Source: Doris montereyensis
Taxonomy: Eukaryota > Mollusca > Gastropoda > Nudibranchia > Dorididae
Length of the DNA stretch: 64,000 nucleotides
Direction of reading: 5' to 3'
NCBI GenBank assembly: GCA_037039925.1
Contig: JAXRKP010001910.1
Span: forward strand, 1-64,000
Shown: piece by piece, positions 1 to 25,693 of the stretch
Numbering within the stretch: the stretch's first letter is position 1
How the letters are laid out: each line of letters begins with the position of its first letter
Position numbers and translations under genes: made by a program
Notes under the pieces: model-generated
What the model saw: only the letters and a program-made list of their open reading frames with translations
Told to the model about the DNA's origin: nothing
Database searches by the model: none

Positions 1-420
1 TGTTTTAACAAAATTGAGGAGTCTGGAGGAGATATTTTCATACCGAGAACTAATAGTTACAAGTATAATAGTATTAATACGAAGGAGCCACAGTGGAGTG
101 AAGTCAAAGGCGAAATATGACAATAAGTGACAACTCCACTACTAAAGACAGAACAAACACGTGACGTTTCGGGTATAACCCTTCGTCAGACAACAAACGA
201 GAAATATCTAGTATCTAGATCTAAGTACTACCTCAGGCATCACACAGTGTGATGTCAGAAGAAAAACATAAAGGAGAAAGAAAGAAAGAAAAAGACAGTG
301 ATGATAAGAAAAGTAGCAGAAGGAGGGTGTGAAGAATGAGCGAGAGTGGAAGATTCAAATCGAGATTAAAATATAAACATGAAAATGAGTAAGTTATAAA
401 AGGTGAGAAGGAGATAGAGA
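1..420. repeat. Dispersed repeat, also at 20930-21560
   Basis: A GTCAGACAA... / AAAGAAAGAAA..GACAGTGATGATAAGAA / AGCAGAAGGAG block here recurs near 21010-21110 in the same order. Both copies run into TA and GA microsatellites. No gene is seen in 1-3700. Confidence 0.5.
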
Positions 421-432
421 GAAGGAGATAAG

Positions 433-645
<213 letters not shown>

Positions 646-1014
646 AAGGCAGGGAAGAAAGAAAGGGAGAGAGAGACGTGTGAGTATGGGAAACAAGAAC
701 GAATAAATAGGATGAACATAAGACTAGATCTATATCTTACTGGGTCTAGAAAGAAGAAATGATAGAGAATGAATGAAAAGGAAGTATCAATCAAAGCAAA
801 TATTTATACTGAAGGTGTGAAATGTATATAAATTATAAATTTATCGATGCAATAAGGGAAGAGAGTAAACAACTTATCTGAAATTTCAAAAAATGCCAGT
901 TAGCACTAGCTGATGCTTTCCAAGTTATCGAAATCTTAAGTATTTTCTCGAGTTTATATATTTGGTTTACCCACACAATACATCCACTGCCAATGGGATC
1001 TTGGGTGTTTTAAG

Positions 1015-1290
1015 GAAAAATTATTTTATTGTGCCCGGATTGCCCTGTACCAAGCCAGACAAAGTGTTATGATCTGCCCATTGAACTTGCATTTATTTTT
1101 ATTGTCCTTATCTGATAAGACTAGGTGCCGATCCATCCACCTAGACAGGTAGGTGGGTTTTTTCTAAAAAATAAAAAAAAATATCAAGAAAATTGCTCTA
1201 CCTGTCTGACAGTAACCCATGAAACTTGAAACCTTTAGGTTGATAATTCTACATGTTGCCTGTTGACCATTGAGTACCCCCCCCTCTCCA
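1015..1290 (-). repeat. SINE family B copy
   Basis: The reverse complement carries the family B signature: CAACAGGC..., GGTAGGTGGAT/CCACCTACCTG..TAGGTGGAT, CACCTAGTC, GGACAATAAA. It matches copies at 14125, 43378 and 46692. Confidence 0.6.
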
Positions 1291-1865
1291 ATGCATAGCA
1301 CATCCAGAAAAAAAGGTGGGATTCTTTTACCTCTAGAAATTGGCCTAGAAATAGCACCGCTTGATGGTCTTTCACCTGGACCTGACATATACCTACTTTC
1401 GATTCGCATGAAAATAGCCTGAATTTAGTGTAATACTAATAGCAGTACAAGCAGTTGCGGTATGCATTATCAATTATATCTTCCGGTTTTGGTTCGGGTA
1501 ATTTTTGTATCCGCACATTGTATACTTTTAGTGAGTTTCAAAAGAGATCTGATCAATAACACCCGTTAATCGGCCGCGGGTACCAGAGATCGGGTCATAA
1601 CGCCGACGATCGGACAGTTCTAGGGTTAAAGATGACAACAGTGAGTGAGTTATCATTGCACTGACTTCTAAACTACTTCACATCCATCCATCATACTTAT
1701 AACTTTAACTTTAATACATTGATCTTAACGCTACATTATTGTTAATTCACTTACGCCACATTAAATCTACTCGTCACCACTTTCTTAAACGACAGTGTTA
1801 CTTTCAAATCCAATGTCTAGTTATTTTTATCTTTGATGAGAGAAAAAAATAAGCAAAAACGAAAC

Positions 1866-2230
1866 AACAAAAAACAAAACACAAAAAACCCAGTGGCAAC
1901 ATTCCACGATGTGGACATAAAAACAAAACACAAAAAACCCAGTGGCAACATTTCCACGATGTGGACATAAAAAACAAAACACAAAAAACCCAGTGGCAAC
2001 ATTCCACGATGTGGACATAAAAAACAAAACACAAAAAAACCCTGTGGCAACATTCCACGATGTGGACATAAAAAACAAAACACAAAAAACCCAGTGGCAA
2101 CATTCCACGATGTGGACATAAAAAACAAAACACAAAAAACCCAGTGGCAACATTCCACGATGTGGACATAAAAAACAAAACACAAAAAACCCAGTGGTAA
2201 CATTCCACGATGTGGACATAAAAAAAAAAT
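1866..2230. repeat. ~50-bp minisatellite, about seven copies
   Basis: Unit CCAGTGGCAACATTCCACGA plus TGTGGACATA and an A-rich spacer. Unit length varies by 1-2 bp in the A runs, so no frame is maintained reliably. Confidence 0.93.
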
Positions 2231-2403
2231 CTGTAAGTTTTCAAAATGAGGAATTTAATGAAGCATGATTGACATTTCAAGACACTACATTCTCAGTACT
2301 CTCACTTATTCGCTCTAACTCTTCTTCCATCTAAGAATCCACACACACTGCATTCATTTCCAATCATGGACAATTTTTGGATATGTATCTACAGTACAAA
2401 ACA

Positions 2404-2640
2404 AATCATTACCAGTCAACTATACACACAAGTTACCAGCAGTCAACTATACACAAGTTACCAGCAGTCAACTATACACACAAGTTACCAGCAGTCAACT
2501 ATACACACAAGTCACCAGCAGTCAACTATACACACACAAGTCACCAGCAGTCAACTATACACACAAAAGTCACCAGCAGTCAACTATACACACAAAAGTC
2601 ACCAGCAGTCAACTATACACACAAAAGTCACTACAAGTCC
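2404..2640. repeat. ~27-28-bp minisatellite
   Basis: Unit ACCAGCAGTCAACTATACAC plus ACAAGTC, about eight copies. A C-rich run follows at 2700-2730. Confidence 0.92.
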
Positions 2641-3134
2641 CAATAACACATACACATGCATTACAAAAACAATGCATAACACAAACATTCAAATAGCACC
2701 CCCCTCCCGCCCCCCCCGCCCCCCCCCCCAAAAACCTTCCCCTTTTCCACTCTTTCTTCCTCAGCATCTATGCCACCAGGCCTGCCAAATCTTTGAGAAC
2801 AGTCAATGAAAAGTCTCTATTCTCAACTCACCATCTTGAATAATGAAATAAAATGAAATAATATTAAAGGAACAAAGACGAGACAGACACAGAAGGAAAG
2901 AATAGAGACAGAAAAAAATCTTTAGGCTGCACTGAAATCAAACCCAGCACACCACCCACAGCTTCATCATGAAGAGAGTGTGTCATTAACCTGATTGGTA
3001 GTGCGCTCTCTTTTCATGGCGAAGCAGCGGGTGCTGACCACAGAAGTCACGAATCTAATTATGTTGTTGCCCAAAAAAAAATTCTTCTTCTGTCTATTCC
3101 TCTGTATTTGATTTGTTTCTTATTATTTCCTGTC

Positions 3135-3140
3135 TTTATT
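3135..3140 (-). promoter_or_regulatory. Candidate poly(A) signal AATAAA for the NABP gene
   Basis: This is the first AATAAA on the minus strand after the stop codon at 3742, giving a 3' UTR of about 600 nt. No transcript evidence is available. Confidence 0.35.
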
Positions 3141-3741
3141 CACCATTTTCGACATGTCCCTGGCTTCAGTGTCTGTCTTAAGTCACTATCCTGCAATTTC
3201 AAAGGAAACGTTAGTATTGCTTGAGTTCTCAATGACACCAAAGACGTCCACACAAAACATTGATGACTTGAAAAGTATGACAACGGGATATAACCCTCAC
3301 ACAAGTCTTTACGTTAACCACTGCGGATGCCAGTGTCCATAATTGTACACAGAGAGATTCCTCCCCTGGATTTTCTCTCACAACCATCATATTTTCTTCC
3401 TCAAAACGGAAATTCCCCTGTGGTTTTCCTGACAAGAAGATGTCTTCCTTCTTTCCCCTCACGTCGCAATATAGCATAAAAAGTGGAGGAGCACTTTGCG
3501 TAGTTAGTTGTGTGTGTGTGTGTGACCCATGGTCACTTTGTGTGATCTATTACGCAAAGGAACACAAGGTCGGCAGGTCGGCACGACCTGCTTTCAGAAA
3601 GTGCCAAACCACTCCTATCTCTCAACTCTCAGTGAGATGAAAGATGGAAGAACAGTAGGTGATATGAAACTTTTTTTAAAATCCAATGTCGTTCTCAACA
3701 CCATGTAACATGGTATGATGTTCTCCCACCTAAGACAAATG

Positions 3742-15343
<11,602 letters not shown>

Positions 15344-15597
15344 TCCTCCCTGGTAGATGATTGCCTTGTCCCTCTCTAAAAATCTACCTCGTTTTCAATT
15401 AAATGGCTGAAACAAAAAAGAAGAAAAGAACAAAATCAAAAACCATTTATTATGAGCAGGAAATCTTTATGGGGCTAAATAAATAAAAATGTTACATTAA
15501 CATGTGCGCATTACAAAGAGACAACTAGACAGACAGGGGTAGAGAGTCATGAAAGAGACAAACGGGGGTAGAGAGTCATGAAAGAGACAAACAGGAT

Positions 15598-15664
<67 letters not shown>

Positions 15665-15778
15665 GGACCAATAAGAGACAGAGAGAGAGAGAAAGAGACA
15701 AGAGAGAGATTCAAGAGAAAGATTTGGGAGATGAGATGGAGAGAGACAGACAGACAGACAGACAGACATGAGAGAGTG

Positions 15779-15844
<66 letters not shown>

Positions 15845-15845
15845 T
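15598..15845. repeat. (GA)n / (GACA)n compound microsatellite
   Basis: Alternating AG, AGAC and ACAG tracts, upstream of NABP exon 1. A 30-bp direct repeat (GGGGTAGAGAGTCATGAAAG) sits at 15537-15590. Confidence 0.92.
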
Positions 15846-16057
15846 AGGGACTTTAGTGGAAGACTTCCGGTCCTGGGTGAGGGAACTGGGGATGCAAGTC
15901 TGGCTAAGCTGTTTCAAGCAATAACTCCCAAAAACCAAATAATGTCTTGGTTACAATCCAAAGGTTGGGAGGGAATTTTCAGGTATAACATTTGGAACGA
16001 CGAGTAAAAGACATCACTCATAGGAAAACATTAGTTATGACGACATTTGCCATATAT

Positions 16058-16328
16058 AGAGTAAAGTTCCTTCAAGGCCATTATGGCCCATATAGCCAAG
16101 AGCGTATCCCGGTTTCAATAACGTGAAGAAGAACATGTGATAAGAATCACCCCTGGCCAGGACACTAGTCTGATGCAAGCTTTTACTTGCAAGCTAGTGC
16201 GTGTACCCATTTACACCTGTTAAGTGTCCTTCCCAAGGAACACAACATCAGATCTAGCTTCACTAGGATTCAAACTGCCAGTCTGGCTGCCTAACTGTTT
16301 TAGCCACCGACGCAACCACTTGCCATGT
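16058..16328 (-). repeat. SINE family A copy
   Basis: The reverse strand shows a tRNA-like head with B-box-like GTTTGAATCC, CCTTGGGAAGGACACTTAAC, then GAAACCGGGATACGC and the GGCCTTGAAGGAAC tail. Nothing else is seen in 15,850-16,920 beyond it. Confidence 0.7.
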
Positions 16329-16924
16329 GGCCATCGCTTAAAATTCACAAGTTAACGATATCTGCAAAAGTATGATTTAATAAAAAATTACAAGCGATTT
16401 TGTCAGTGATCCAGTGGTCTACAGGATAGAGTTGTGTTACCCCAACTGGAAGGATCCAGTCCCATGATCTCTCAAATGGTTGATTACTACACATATATGT
16501 ATCAATCAGTTTTGTCCCTTCCACCATTAGCCTACGTACAGATAGATTTATAAAATGAATGTTATCTTTAGAATACGAATTTGCATATAAAACTGAGACA
16601 GAGAGAGGAGAGAAAGAGAGAGCAAGGTAGAATAGGAACGGATAAAGTAGTGCCTATGATCAGCGATGCTAATCCAGGAGTACTAATAGGGTGATCACAG
16701 AGGGTCGGCCGAATTCTGTCATCTAGTCCAGTGCTACTCAAAGTGTGGTAGACGTAACTGATGACGGTACACAAGCCATTTTACAATGCTGCATTGACTT
16801 GCTTTGCTCACCAGTCTCTAGCACATTGAAAAAGAAATTGCCGGTCCGCCACATCAGATAGCCCGAGAAGCCCCGACCTCATCCATAGCTACAGAAAGCT
16901 TTAGGAATTGCGTTAAATACAATG

Positions 16925-17171
16925 TTAACCCTTTCCAGACGGGTCCCGTATATTTGCATGCCGCTGGTCACTCTAAGCACACCTACGCTAGTGGCGGGTC
17001 CCGTATATTTGCATCACTCCCGGCCTTCCAGCAAGACTAAGCGGTAGTGGCAGGTCCTGTATAACTGCACTGCAGTGCACTCAAAGACGGGTTTTGGTAA
17101 TGCCTCTTTTCTGACCAATTACGCTGATCAACCCATACCACACCAAAAAGAGAAAGTCTATTATTCTAAAG
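16925..17171. mobile_element. Possible piggyBac-type terminal sequence
   Basis: TTAA followed by CCCTTTCCAGACGGGTCCCG. A CGGGTCCCGTATATTTGCAT motif repeats three times (16939-17065). The sequence CTAAAGGGGTAAAAG near 17160 could be a decayed right end. No transposase. From 17,200 to 19,330 no gene is recognised; the span includes a pyrimidine-rich stretch at 18,370-18,500. Confidence 0.3.
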
Positions 17172-19330
17172 GGGTAAAAGTGATAGTCCATGTCCGAGGC
17201 TAACACACACTCGATTTATTTCTTATAAAGAGATACAACAACACACAGGAGCTCTATCTCAAATGCAGGCTGTGGACCCTCTGCAAAGTGGACAAAATCA
17301 ATCGTATGACCGACGTAACTTCTGGACAGATGTCAATTACTTTAGTAAGAAGCTCCACCCACAAGCAAGAATTAGTGATTGATAAATAAAAGATATCAGT
17401 GGCCAATCACATTGCACACCTAAGGTCAGCCTGAATGGAGGGGCGTGACCTTCAGTCAATAGAAAGAAACCATGTTCAGAGTTGACCAATCAGGGGGAAT
17501 ATTGTTTTGATGATTATATTGTCAAACTTCACACACGTCAAAATACATCTCCATCTCTTTTTCACATAAGAATGAAAAGATTAGAGTGTTGAAAGTACAA
17601 GGGAAAATTGAAGCTTTCATCTGAGTTCAGTGACCAGCAACAAAGGAACTTTGACCTCTCAAACAGGTCCATTTCACATGGTCATGATGACATGTGGTAT
17701 CTGGACAAGAGGAAAGGCGGCTATTTGAAGTATATAGAGACATTAGGAACTACAAGAGTCTATCTTCCTACTGTATAGAAAGGACTAAGGAGGGAGACTT
17801 AAATCCAGAAGTGGGGGAAGATATGAAAAACCACTGGATTGCGTAAGGGGTGGGGGCTGTTTGGGAGGAGGTGGATTACTATTGAACTGTAGGAAGGGAC
17901 AGCCAAGAATACAAAACGATGGTCACTCATGTCATTATAAATGAGGAGAGAGGGTGATACTAGTTATAGACATAGGGTAGGGAGGGAGTTTTTAAAAGCA
18001 TAGGAAGCATTGTAGCTGAGAAGATGTGTTAGGTCTGGGATAGAGCGCGTTGCGGCACACTTGTGAAAGCAATAAACGGGAGGCCTGTTTCTTTCATCAT
18101 GGGAATGTGTTACCTATGCACATTGGACTCGGTCATGGGATAAGCAGAAGGCAGTTGGACATTTCCTCTAGTATTAGTATTATTGTTCCATTATTTTATT
18201 CAGATGTGAAAATGAAATTGATTCCTTTAGAGATAAAGATATAATGATGTTGTTCATTGAAACTCTACTACAAAACATTCGACACAGCCAACCACACTAT
18301 TATTGAATGTCTGGAGTAAAACCTGAACATGCAGCCATGTGCCCACCCCCCCCCTATATGTTACCTCATATCTCTCTCTCCTTCTCTATCATTTTCTTCG
18401 TCCTCCTATTCGTCTTTCTTTGATCTTCCTCATTCTCTTTATTTCTCCTGTTTGCTTCCTTTCCTCTTTCTCTCTCCCTTTCTATCTCTCCCTCCTCTCT
18501 CTCCGTCTGTCTTATAATGGCAGTTGTATTTCGTTTTTCTTCTTTTTTTGTCTTTTCTTTTTGTTTATTGTTGTTATGAGGCTTGCTCTGTTGATGAACA
18601 TTGCTCGATGGGTTGTTGCACCAATGGCTTTATTAGTATTAGTTTCGTCAAGCATTGTTTAGTGTTTATTTGTTTCTATGTCTCCTTGTTGCTTATGAAG
18701 GTTGGGCACACTGAAGATTTCTCGGTCCTGACCCGTTTTCTATCTTTTAGTATTATACTTTTATACCTTTCATATTCCTCTTCTTTAGTAATGGGCCAAC
18801 TGCAGTATTATTCCTTTTCATGTTCAATAAAAGTAGGCTGTAATAGATGTTATTGTTAGTAAACAATGCAATGTAAACACGATGGCAATAATAACAAAAT
18901 GAATTGCCTGCTAAGTCACCTCACTCAACAAAGATCAAAGAACAATCACAATAATCACAGGTACGTCGTGGTCAGCGTGGCAGCCTCGTCAGCGGGAAGA
19001 AAACTATCGGTGCCACATGCGGAAGCCTCATACACAGCGAACGAGATTATTGACCCATATTGAGGTCAGCCGGCAGGTTAGCCTTACAAAGAAAACTGAA
19101 GACAGCTTAATATGCACTGGTAAGTTGTACTGATCTGATAGGAATGAATTTTGGAATCCTATCAAGCCGAAAAGGATTTCAGAGAAACACCGACTAGATG
19201 TGTGACGTCATAGTGTTCAATCGGCTGAGAAAAATAGATGAAGAAGAGCCTCATCTATTAGGACTACTGTATTAAAAAATTAACATGAATTATGTAACTC
19301 CTTCAATTCATATTTCTCATTTTAGAGTTA

Positions 19331-19640
19331 GAATCAAGAATGGCGACAGTTGACAGACAAGGATAAAGATCTATAAATTAACTATCTCCTTTGATTTAGA
19401 AATCCTCAGTTTATCATCTGATTTAGTCAAATTTAGAAGAGTCCCTCAGTTTTATGTAAAATTGAATGCATTGAGAAATAGGAATAGAATCAAGAATTGA
19501 CAGTTGACAGACAAGGATAAAGATCTATAAATTAACTATCTCCTTTGATTTAGAAATCCTCAGTTTATCATCTGATTTAGTCAAATTTAGAAGAGTCCCT
19601 CAGTTTTATGTAAAATTGAATGCATTCAGAAATAGGAATA
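19331..19640. repeat. 154-bp tandem duplication
   Basis: GAATCAAGAA..ACAGTTGACAGACAAGGATA ... TTGAATGCATT.AGAAATAGGAATA occurs twice in tandem, nearly identical apart from a 6-7-bp difference at the start. A recent duplication of unique-looking sequence. Confidence 0.93.
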
Positions 19641-19954
19641 CCTGGAAACCATTAAGTTCTTTAACTTATTTATTAACACTTAGGTGGTGAACGCATAGGC
19701 ATTTTTTTGTGGCCACAAAGACCTGGGGGCTAATGCAAGATGTGGGAGCATTACTATTTTTAACTGTTCATGTCTCGTTCCAAACTCGATCGCAATGTAT
19801 GCGCAGACAATAAAAAATGTCAGGTAATGACATACAACTTATAACATTAAGGAAAGAGCTATATGGGCCCGCTGAGTCCGGAAGACAATTCAATTCTTTT
19901 TGCCTAGAGTGACAAACCAGAGATCCAAAAAGACAACGGCTGTGCAGTTCAGTG

Positions 19955-20240
19955 GGTGAAGTTATGAAGAAAAGGCTGGTCATCTTTTATAACAATGCAT
20001 TAAAAATAAATCTTATGAAGGCGAAGTGTGGTGGCAATTCAATGTGTATGGCAAATTGTTGACAGGCATCATATCATATATATTTGTGTATATATCTAAC
20101 TAAAGTAGCCCTATCAGCGATGGGATTAGATCTACATGTAGATCTAGATCTAAATCTACAATATAATTTTTTAAATTTCCATCAATTACGGACACATTTT
20201 ATGATAATTTGAAGAAGATTTCATCTGCAGTTGCCGTAGA
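19955..20240. mobile_element. Second copy of the 8.0-8.75-kb TIR element, truncated
   Basis: AGGCTGGTCATCTTTTATAA, GGCAAATTGTTGACAGGCAT and CTGCAGTTGCCGTAGAG align in order with 8400-8620. The copy stops where a SINE A begins. Confidence 0.6.
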
Positions 20241-20470
20241 GGGTTTGGCGTTGGTGGCCGATCGGTTAGGCCGTCAAACTGGGGATCATGAAGTCCTGGG
20301 TTCAAATCTTAGCAAAACCAAGCTCGACATTGTGTTCCTTGGTAAAGACACTTTACACGAATTCCCAATCTACCCAGGTGCAAATGGGTACAAGCATCAG
20401 GTTGGGAGTAAATACCTGCATCAGACTAGCGGCCGAGCCAGAGGGGATTATGTTAACTACAGAACATCTG
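20240..20470 (+). repeat. SINE family A copy, 3'-truncated
   Basis: GTTGGTGGCCGATCGGTTAG, GGGATCATGAAGTCCTGGGT, TTCAAATCTTAGC, then AATGGGTACAAGCATCAGGT. It ends before the CCGGGATAAGC tail. Confidence 0.68.
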
Positions 20471-20929
20471 TTCCGCTTAAAATTCAATTGTCAAATATAA
20501 AATTATTCTCATATACAGCTCTATCAATTTTCTTCTACAATTGTATTCTGAATTGCAGGATCGTATATTGGAATTTCTCCCAACAAAAAGACAGACGTTG
20601 ACTGACATAAAAACGATGGAACCAAACAGCTGATCTGCGGATTTTATCGGCGACATTCGGGGAACAACGGTAGCCATTTAAAAGGCGGACAGCTCTCGCT
20701 TCATGAACTCCAATAAAACACAACGGATTCCTCCTCTAGTTAAGAAATATTTTTTCCATAAGAGGATAAAAACTTGAAGGAATGTATCTGCGCAACACAT
20801 ATAATTACTCTTACGTCTGTCTGATTAATAAGAACAAAGGCAAAACTGAATAATTGAGACACTCACGTTGAAAGATATCACTTCAACGAAGGTGGACATC
20901 CGGGATATGGCAGACCGACAAAGATTTAC

Positions 20930-21244
20930 TCATTTTATCGACGACGATCAGCAAGGGACATTACTCTGTTATTGTTGAAGGTGAAAGAGAACAAAAAAGG
21001 ACAACTCCACCAACGGTACCCGGCCGTCAGACAAAAAACGACAACAAAACAGAAAGGAGGAAGAAAGAAAGGAAAAGACGGTGATAATAAGAATGAGTAG
21101 AAGGAGAAAATGGAAAATACAAAGGGGAAGAACAAAAAGAAGACCATAGAATGGAACGTTCAGATCTAGAAACACTATATATATACATTTATTTTATTAT
21201 TTAAAATAAGGAAGTAACAAACGGTGTGTGTGTGAGAGAGAGAG

Positions 21245-21287
<43 letters not shown>

Positions 21288-21391
21288 GAGTGAAGAGAGA
21301 GAGACAGACAGACACAGAGAGAGAGAGAGGGGGAGAAAGAGAGACAGACAGACAGACAGATACAGAGAGAGAGAGAGACAGACAGACAGAC

Positions 21392-21482
<91 letters not shown>

Positions 21483-21560
21483 ACATGAGGAGGGTGTGAC
21501 TATATGAAACAAGAAGTGAAGAAGAGAACAAGAAAGAGACAAGAAAAGATATGATAGAGA
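20930..21560. repeat. Second copy of the 5'-end dispersed repeat with (GA)/(GACA) expansion
   Basis: 21000-21110 resembles 180-340. 21230-21485 is a 250-bp GA/GACA microsatellite, and AGGGTGTGACTATATGAAAC after it parallels CGTGTGAGTATGGGAAAC at 676. Confidence 0.6.
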
Positions 21561-21882
21561 AGGAAAACAGGAAGTCTAAAAAAAAATATCTTGTAAAACA
21601 GTGATGTCGATATAGCGTCGTGCTGTATCGGAACGGAATCTTGTGTTCGATAGTTCCATGATATGCCTGACCACACGCTCACACCCATTATGGAGAGAAA
21701 AAACTTCCCCACATCGTTCTCCTGGTCTTTGTCAGACCTTCTTGCGTCGATATGGTCTATCACAAAACATGGATTCGTCCCGAAACAGTAGTCTTCTAAG
21801 CTTGTGCATTTCACAGAAAATGAGTGTTACACCAGTGTCTGTGTCTCTGAGTGACCTCTTATTAAAGCTATCTTAAAAATAT

Positions 21883-23000
21883 ACCTTTCTTTCTTTTTCT
21901 TTATCAGTTCCCATTCTACCTTTCGGTGTATGTGTTCAGATGCCCGAGATGATCTTTCTCCAGGATGTCCTGTCTTGGCCTTTTTTTCGTTCCAAAGTCT
22001 CTTTTATATCTTCTTCCCACTTTCTCCGAGGTCTGCCTTTCGATCTTTTTTACCCTGGGCTTTAGCATTGTATACTGATTTAGCTATTCTATTGTCATTA
22101 TTTTCTGTTTACATGCCCAAACCATCTCAATTGAATTTTTCTATCTTAGTCTGTATGCCATCTGCTTTGGTTTGATCTCTTATTGTTGTGTTTCTGATTT
22201 TGTCTCTTTGAGTTTTCTCTACTACTCTTCTCAGATATTTCATTTCAGCTGCCTGTACTCTACTGTATTCTCTACTGTCTAAGGTCCAGGTTTCGCTGCC
22301 ACAGAGGAGAGTAGGACAAGTAACTGTATTGTATACTGCCATTTTGGCTTTTGTTGACAATTCTTGTTTACCTACAAATGCCTTTCCTATATGGTTATAT
22401 ATTGTACTTGCCTTTTTGATTCTCTGGCTGATTTCTTCTCTTAGTTTTCCCTCCGAGTTAATCAATACTCCTAGGTAATTGTAGCTGTGAACTTTGTTCT
22501 AAATTCTCCCTGCCCAATTTAAGATTTTGTGTTTTAGCTTCCCTAGTTACTAGCATTGTTTTGGTTTTCTCTGCATTTACTTTCATTCATCTCTTATTTA
22601 GTTCATTGTTCATAATGTCGATATTCGACTGAAGGTCACTTTCTGATTTTCCAAACAGAACTAAATCATCGGCAAATGAAAGCATTGATACATTTATTGG
22701 TTTGAGCTTCCACATACCTATATTTATTTTCTTCAATTTTGAGGATGCTTTTGCGACTGAATCCATAAATGTGATAAACAAAAGAGGACTTAGGATACAA
22801 CCCTGTCTTATTGGTATATCTACATCAAATTCTGCAGATATCTCTCCAGCTACTCTCACTACACATGTTGGTTTATTTAAAAAAACTTATAATGACTTCT
22901 AAATCTATTAAATTGTGCTCTACATTGTGTTCTTTAAGAAATGCCACAGTTTGTCCCTCCTCACAGTATTAAATACCTTTTCTAAGTCAATAAAACACAG
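21883..23000 (-). pseudogene. Non-LTR retrotransposon (LINE) RT and C-terminal region
   Basis: Minus strand: IPIRQGCILSPLLFI (RT box), SMLSFADDLVLFGKS (catalytic DD), then EEISQRIKKASTIYNHIG, CGSETWTLDSREYSR, AEMKYLRRVVEKTQRDKIRN. The 3' end is GGGAACTGATAAAGAAAAAG. Frames break near 22480-22560. It is the best-preserved member of the family also at 7830-9575 and 13335-13500. Endonuclease domain and clade were not resolved. Confidence 0.8.
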
Positions 23001-23141
23001 GTGAAAATCAATGTTTCTCTCAAGGAATTTTAAAAATATATCAATATAATTAATTTGCAAAAGCATATTTCAATTCATGCAATAGCTGTTTATGTTCTGT
23101 ATTTGTACGTTTGTAGCCTTATTTCACAGGATGCTTTACTA

Positions 23142-23514
<373 letters not shown>

Positions 23515-24015
23515 TGTTGTGACGAATGACGTATGTACGTATGTGTGTGATTATCTTCCTTTGCACATGTATTTATATTACTTGTCATAACTAGTTACTC
23601 ATCCATGTCATATATAGGCTTAGACTTTGAAACCAGACCTCCAATATATAGGCTTAGACTTATAAACCAGATATATAATCACGTTATATATAGACTATAA
23701 ATATATATCCAATCATATTATATTTAGACTTTGAATATATATATATATATATATATTATATATAAATATATATCCAATACGTTATATATATATACTTATG
23801 TATCAGTGTCCAATGTATAACATGTATATCCAATGTCATATTATGATTACATGTTGTTATTTGTCCTCCTTCGATTTATTATCCCTTGTGTAAGCAATAG
23901 TTGCCACTGTTGTAATATATCGCGTACAATCGTGCCATGTCATCAACGTAATAAAATAATAATTGTTCTATACATAAAATCTTGGCCTTCCTTGTTTGTG
24001 TATTACCATAACCAC

Positions 24016-25062
<1,047 letters not shown>

Positions 25063-25157
25063 CTAGTTAAGTCAATTGTGTCGCTATGGCCAAACGTGAA
25101 ATAAGACTAGCAAAAAAGGCCACGTGCTAGGACTAATAGTAGCCTACGTAAACGTAC

Positions 25158-25680
25158 TGTTACAAAGGTATAAATGGAGCGAGACAATTTACTCTAGATT
25201 TAGATGTTGACGAAGGCGTAGACATAATCTAGAAACACAAATGCTCAATTAATAATTACAACAAATATGCTTATTATAGTATTATACTCACAGTCGACAA
25301 TCAATCAATTAGGCGAAGAAAATTCACAATGCTGATACGTAAAAGGTGGAATTAACATGTATTTCTCTCGCACTCGAGAATCTATTTCTCGCACTCCTTG
25401 CAATCGTAGATAATCTCCCTTTTATACTTAAAACCACAGCTCTTTCAGAAACAGTAATTTCCAGAACATTCGAGTAGACAATACGAAAAGGCTCGATACA
25501 ATTCCACACAAATGTACACATCTCTTTCTTTCTAGATATAAACGAATCAATACACAGGGCGCACCAAAACGATTACGTCGTAATAAAAGAAATTTGCTTC
25601 CACACCAAGATCGATTATGTCATGGGTTTTCATTTACTACGAGAATGCTCCCCTTCAGAGCTACAAGTAACTATGTTACA
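25158..25680 (-). mobile_element. Long terminal repeat (523 bp) with adjacent polypurine tract
   Basis: On the minus strand it begins TGTAACATAG and ends CCATTTATACCTTTGTAACA, with TG..CA termini and TGTAACA at both ends. Just before it is the purine tract AAGAAGGGAGTGA (25681-25693). This is a 3' LTR arrangement for a minus-strand element. The last 20 bases match 18/20 with the sequence ending at 34580. Confidence 0.65.
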
Positions 25681-25693
25681 TCACTCCCTTCTT

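Noticed and set aside
2935..3060. tRNA-like or SINE sequence with an inverted CATGAAGAGAG/CTCTCTTTTCATG
   Set aside because: B-box match is weak (GGTTTGATTTC) and no second copy was seen in the window.
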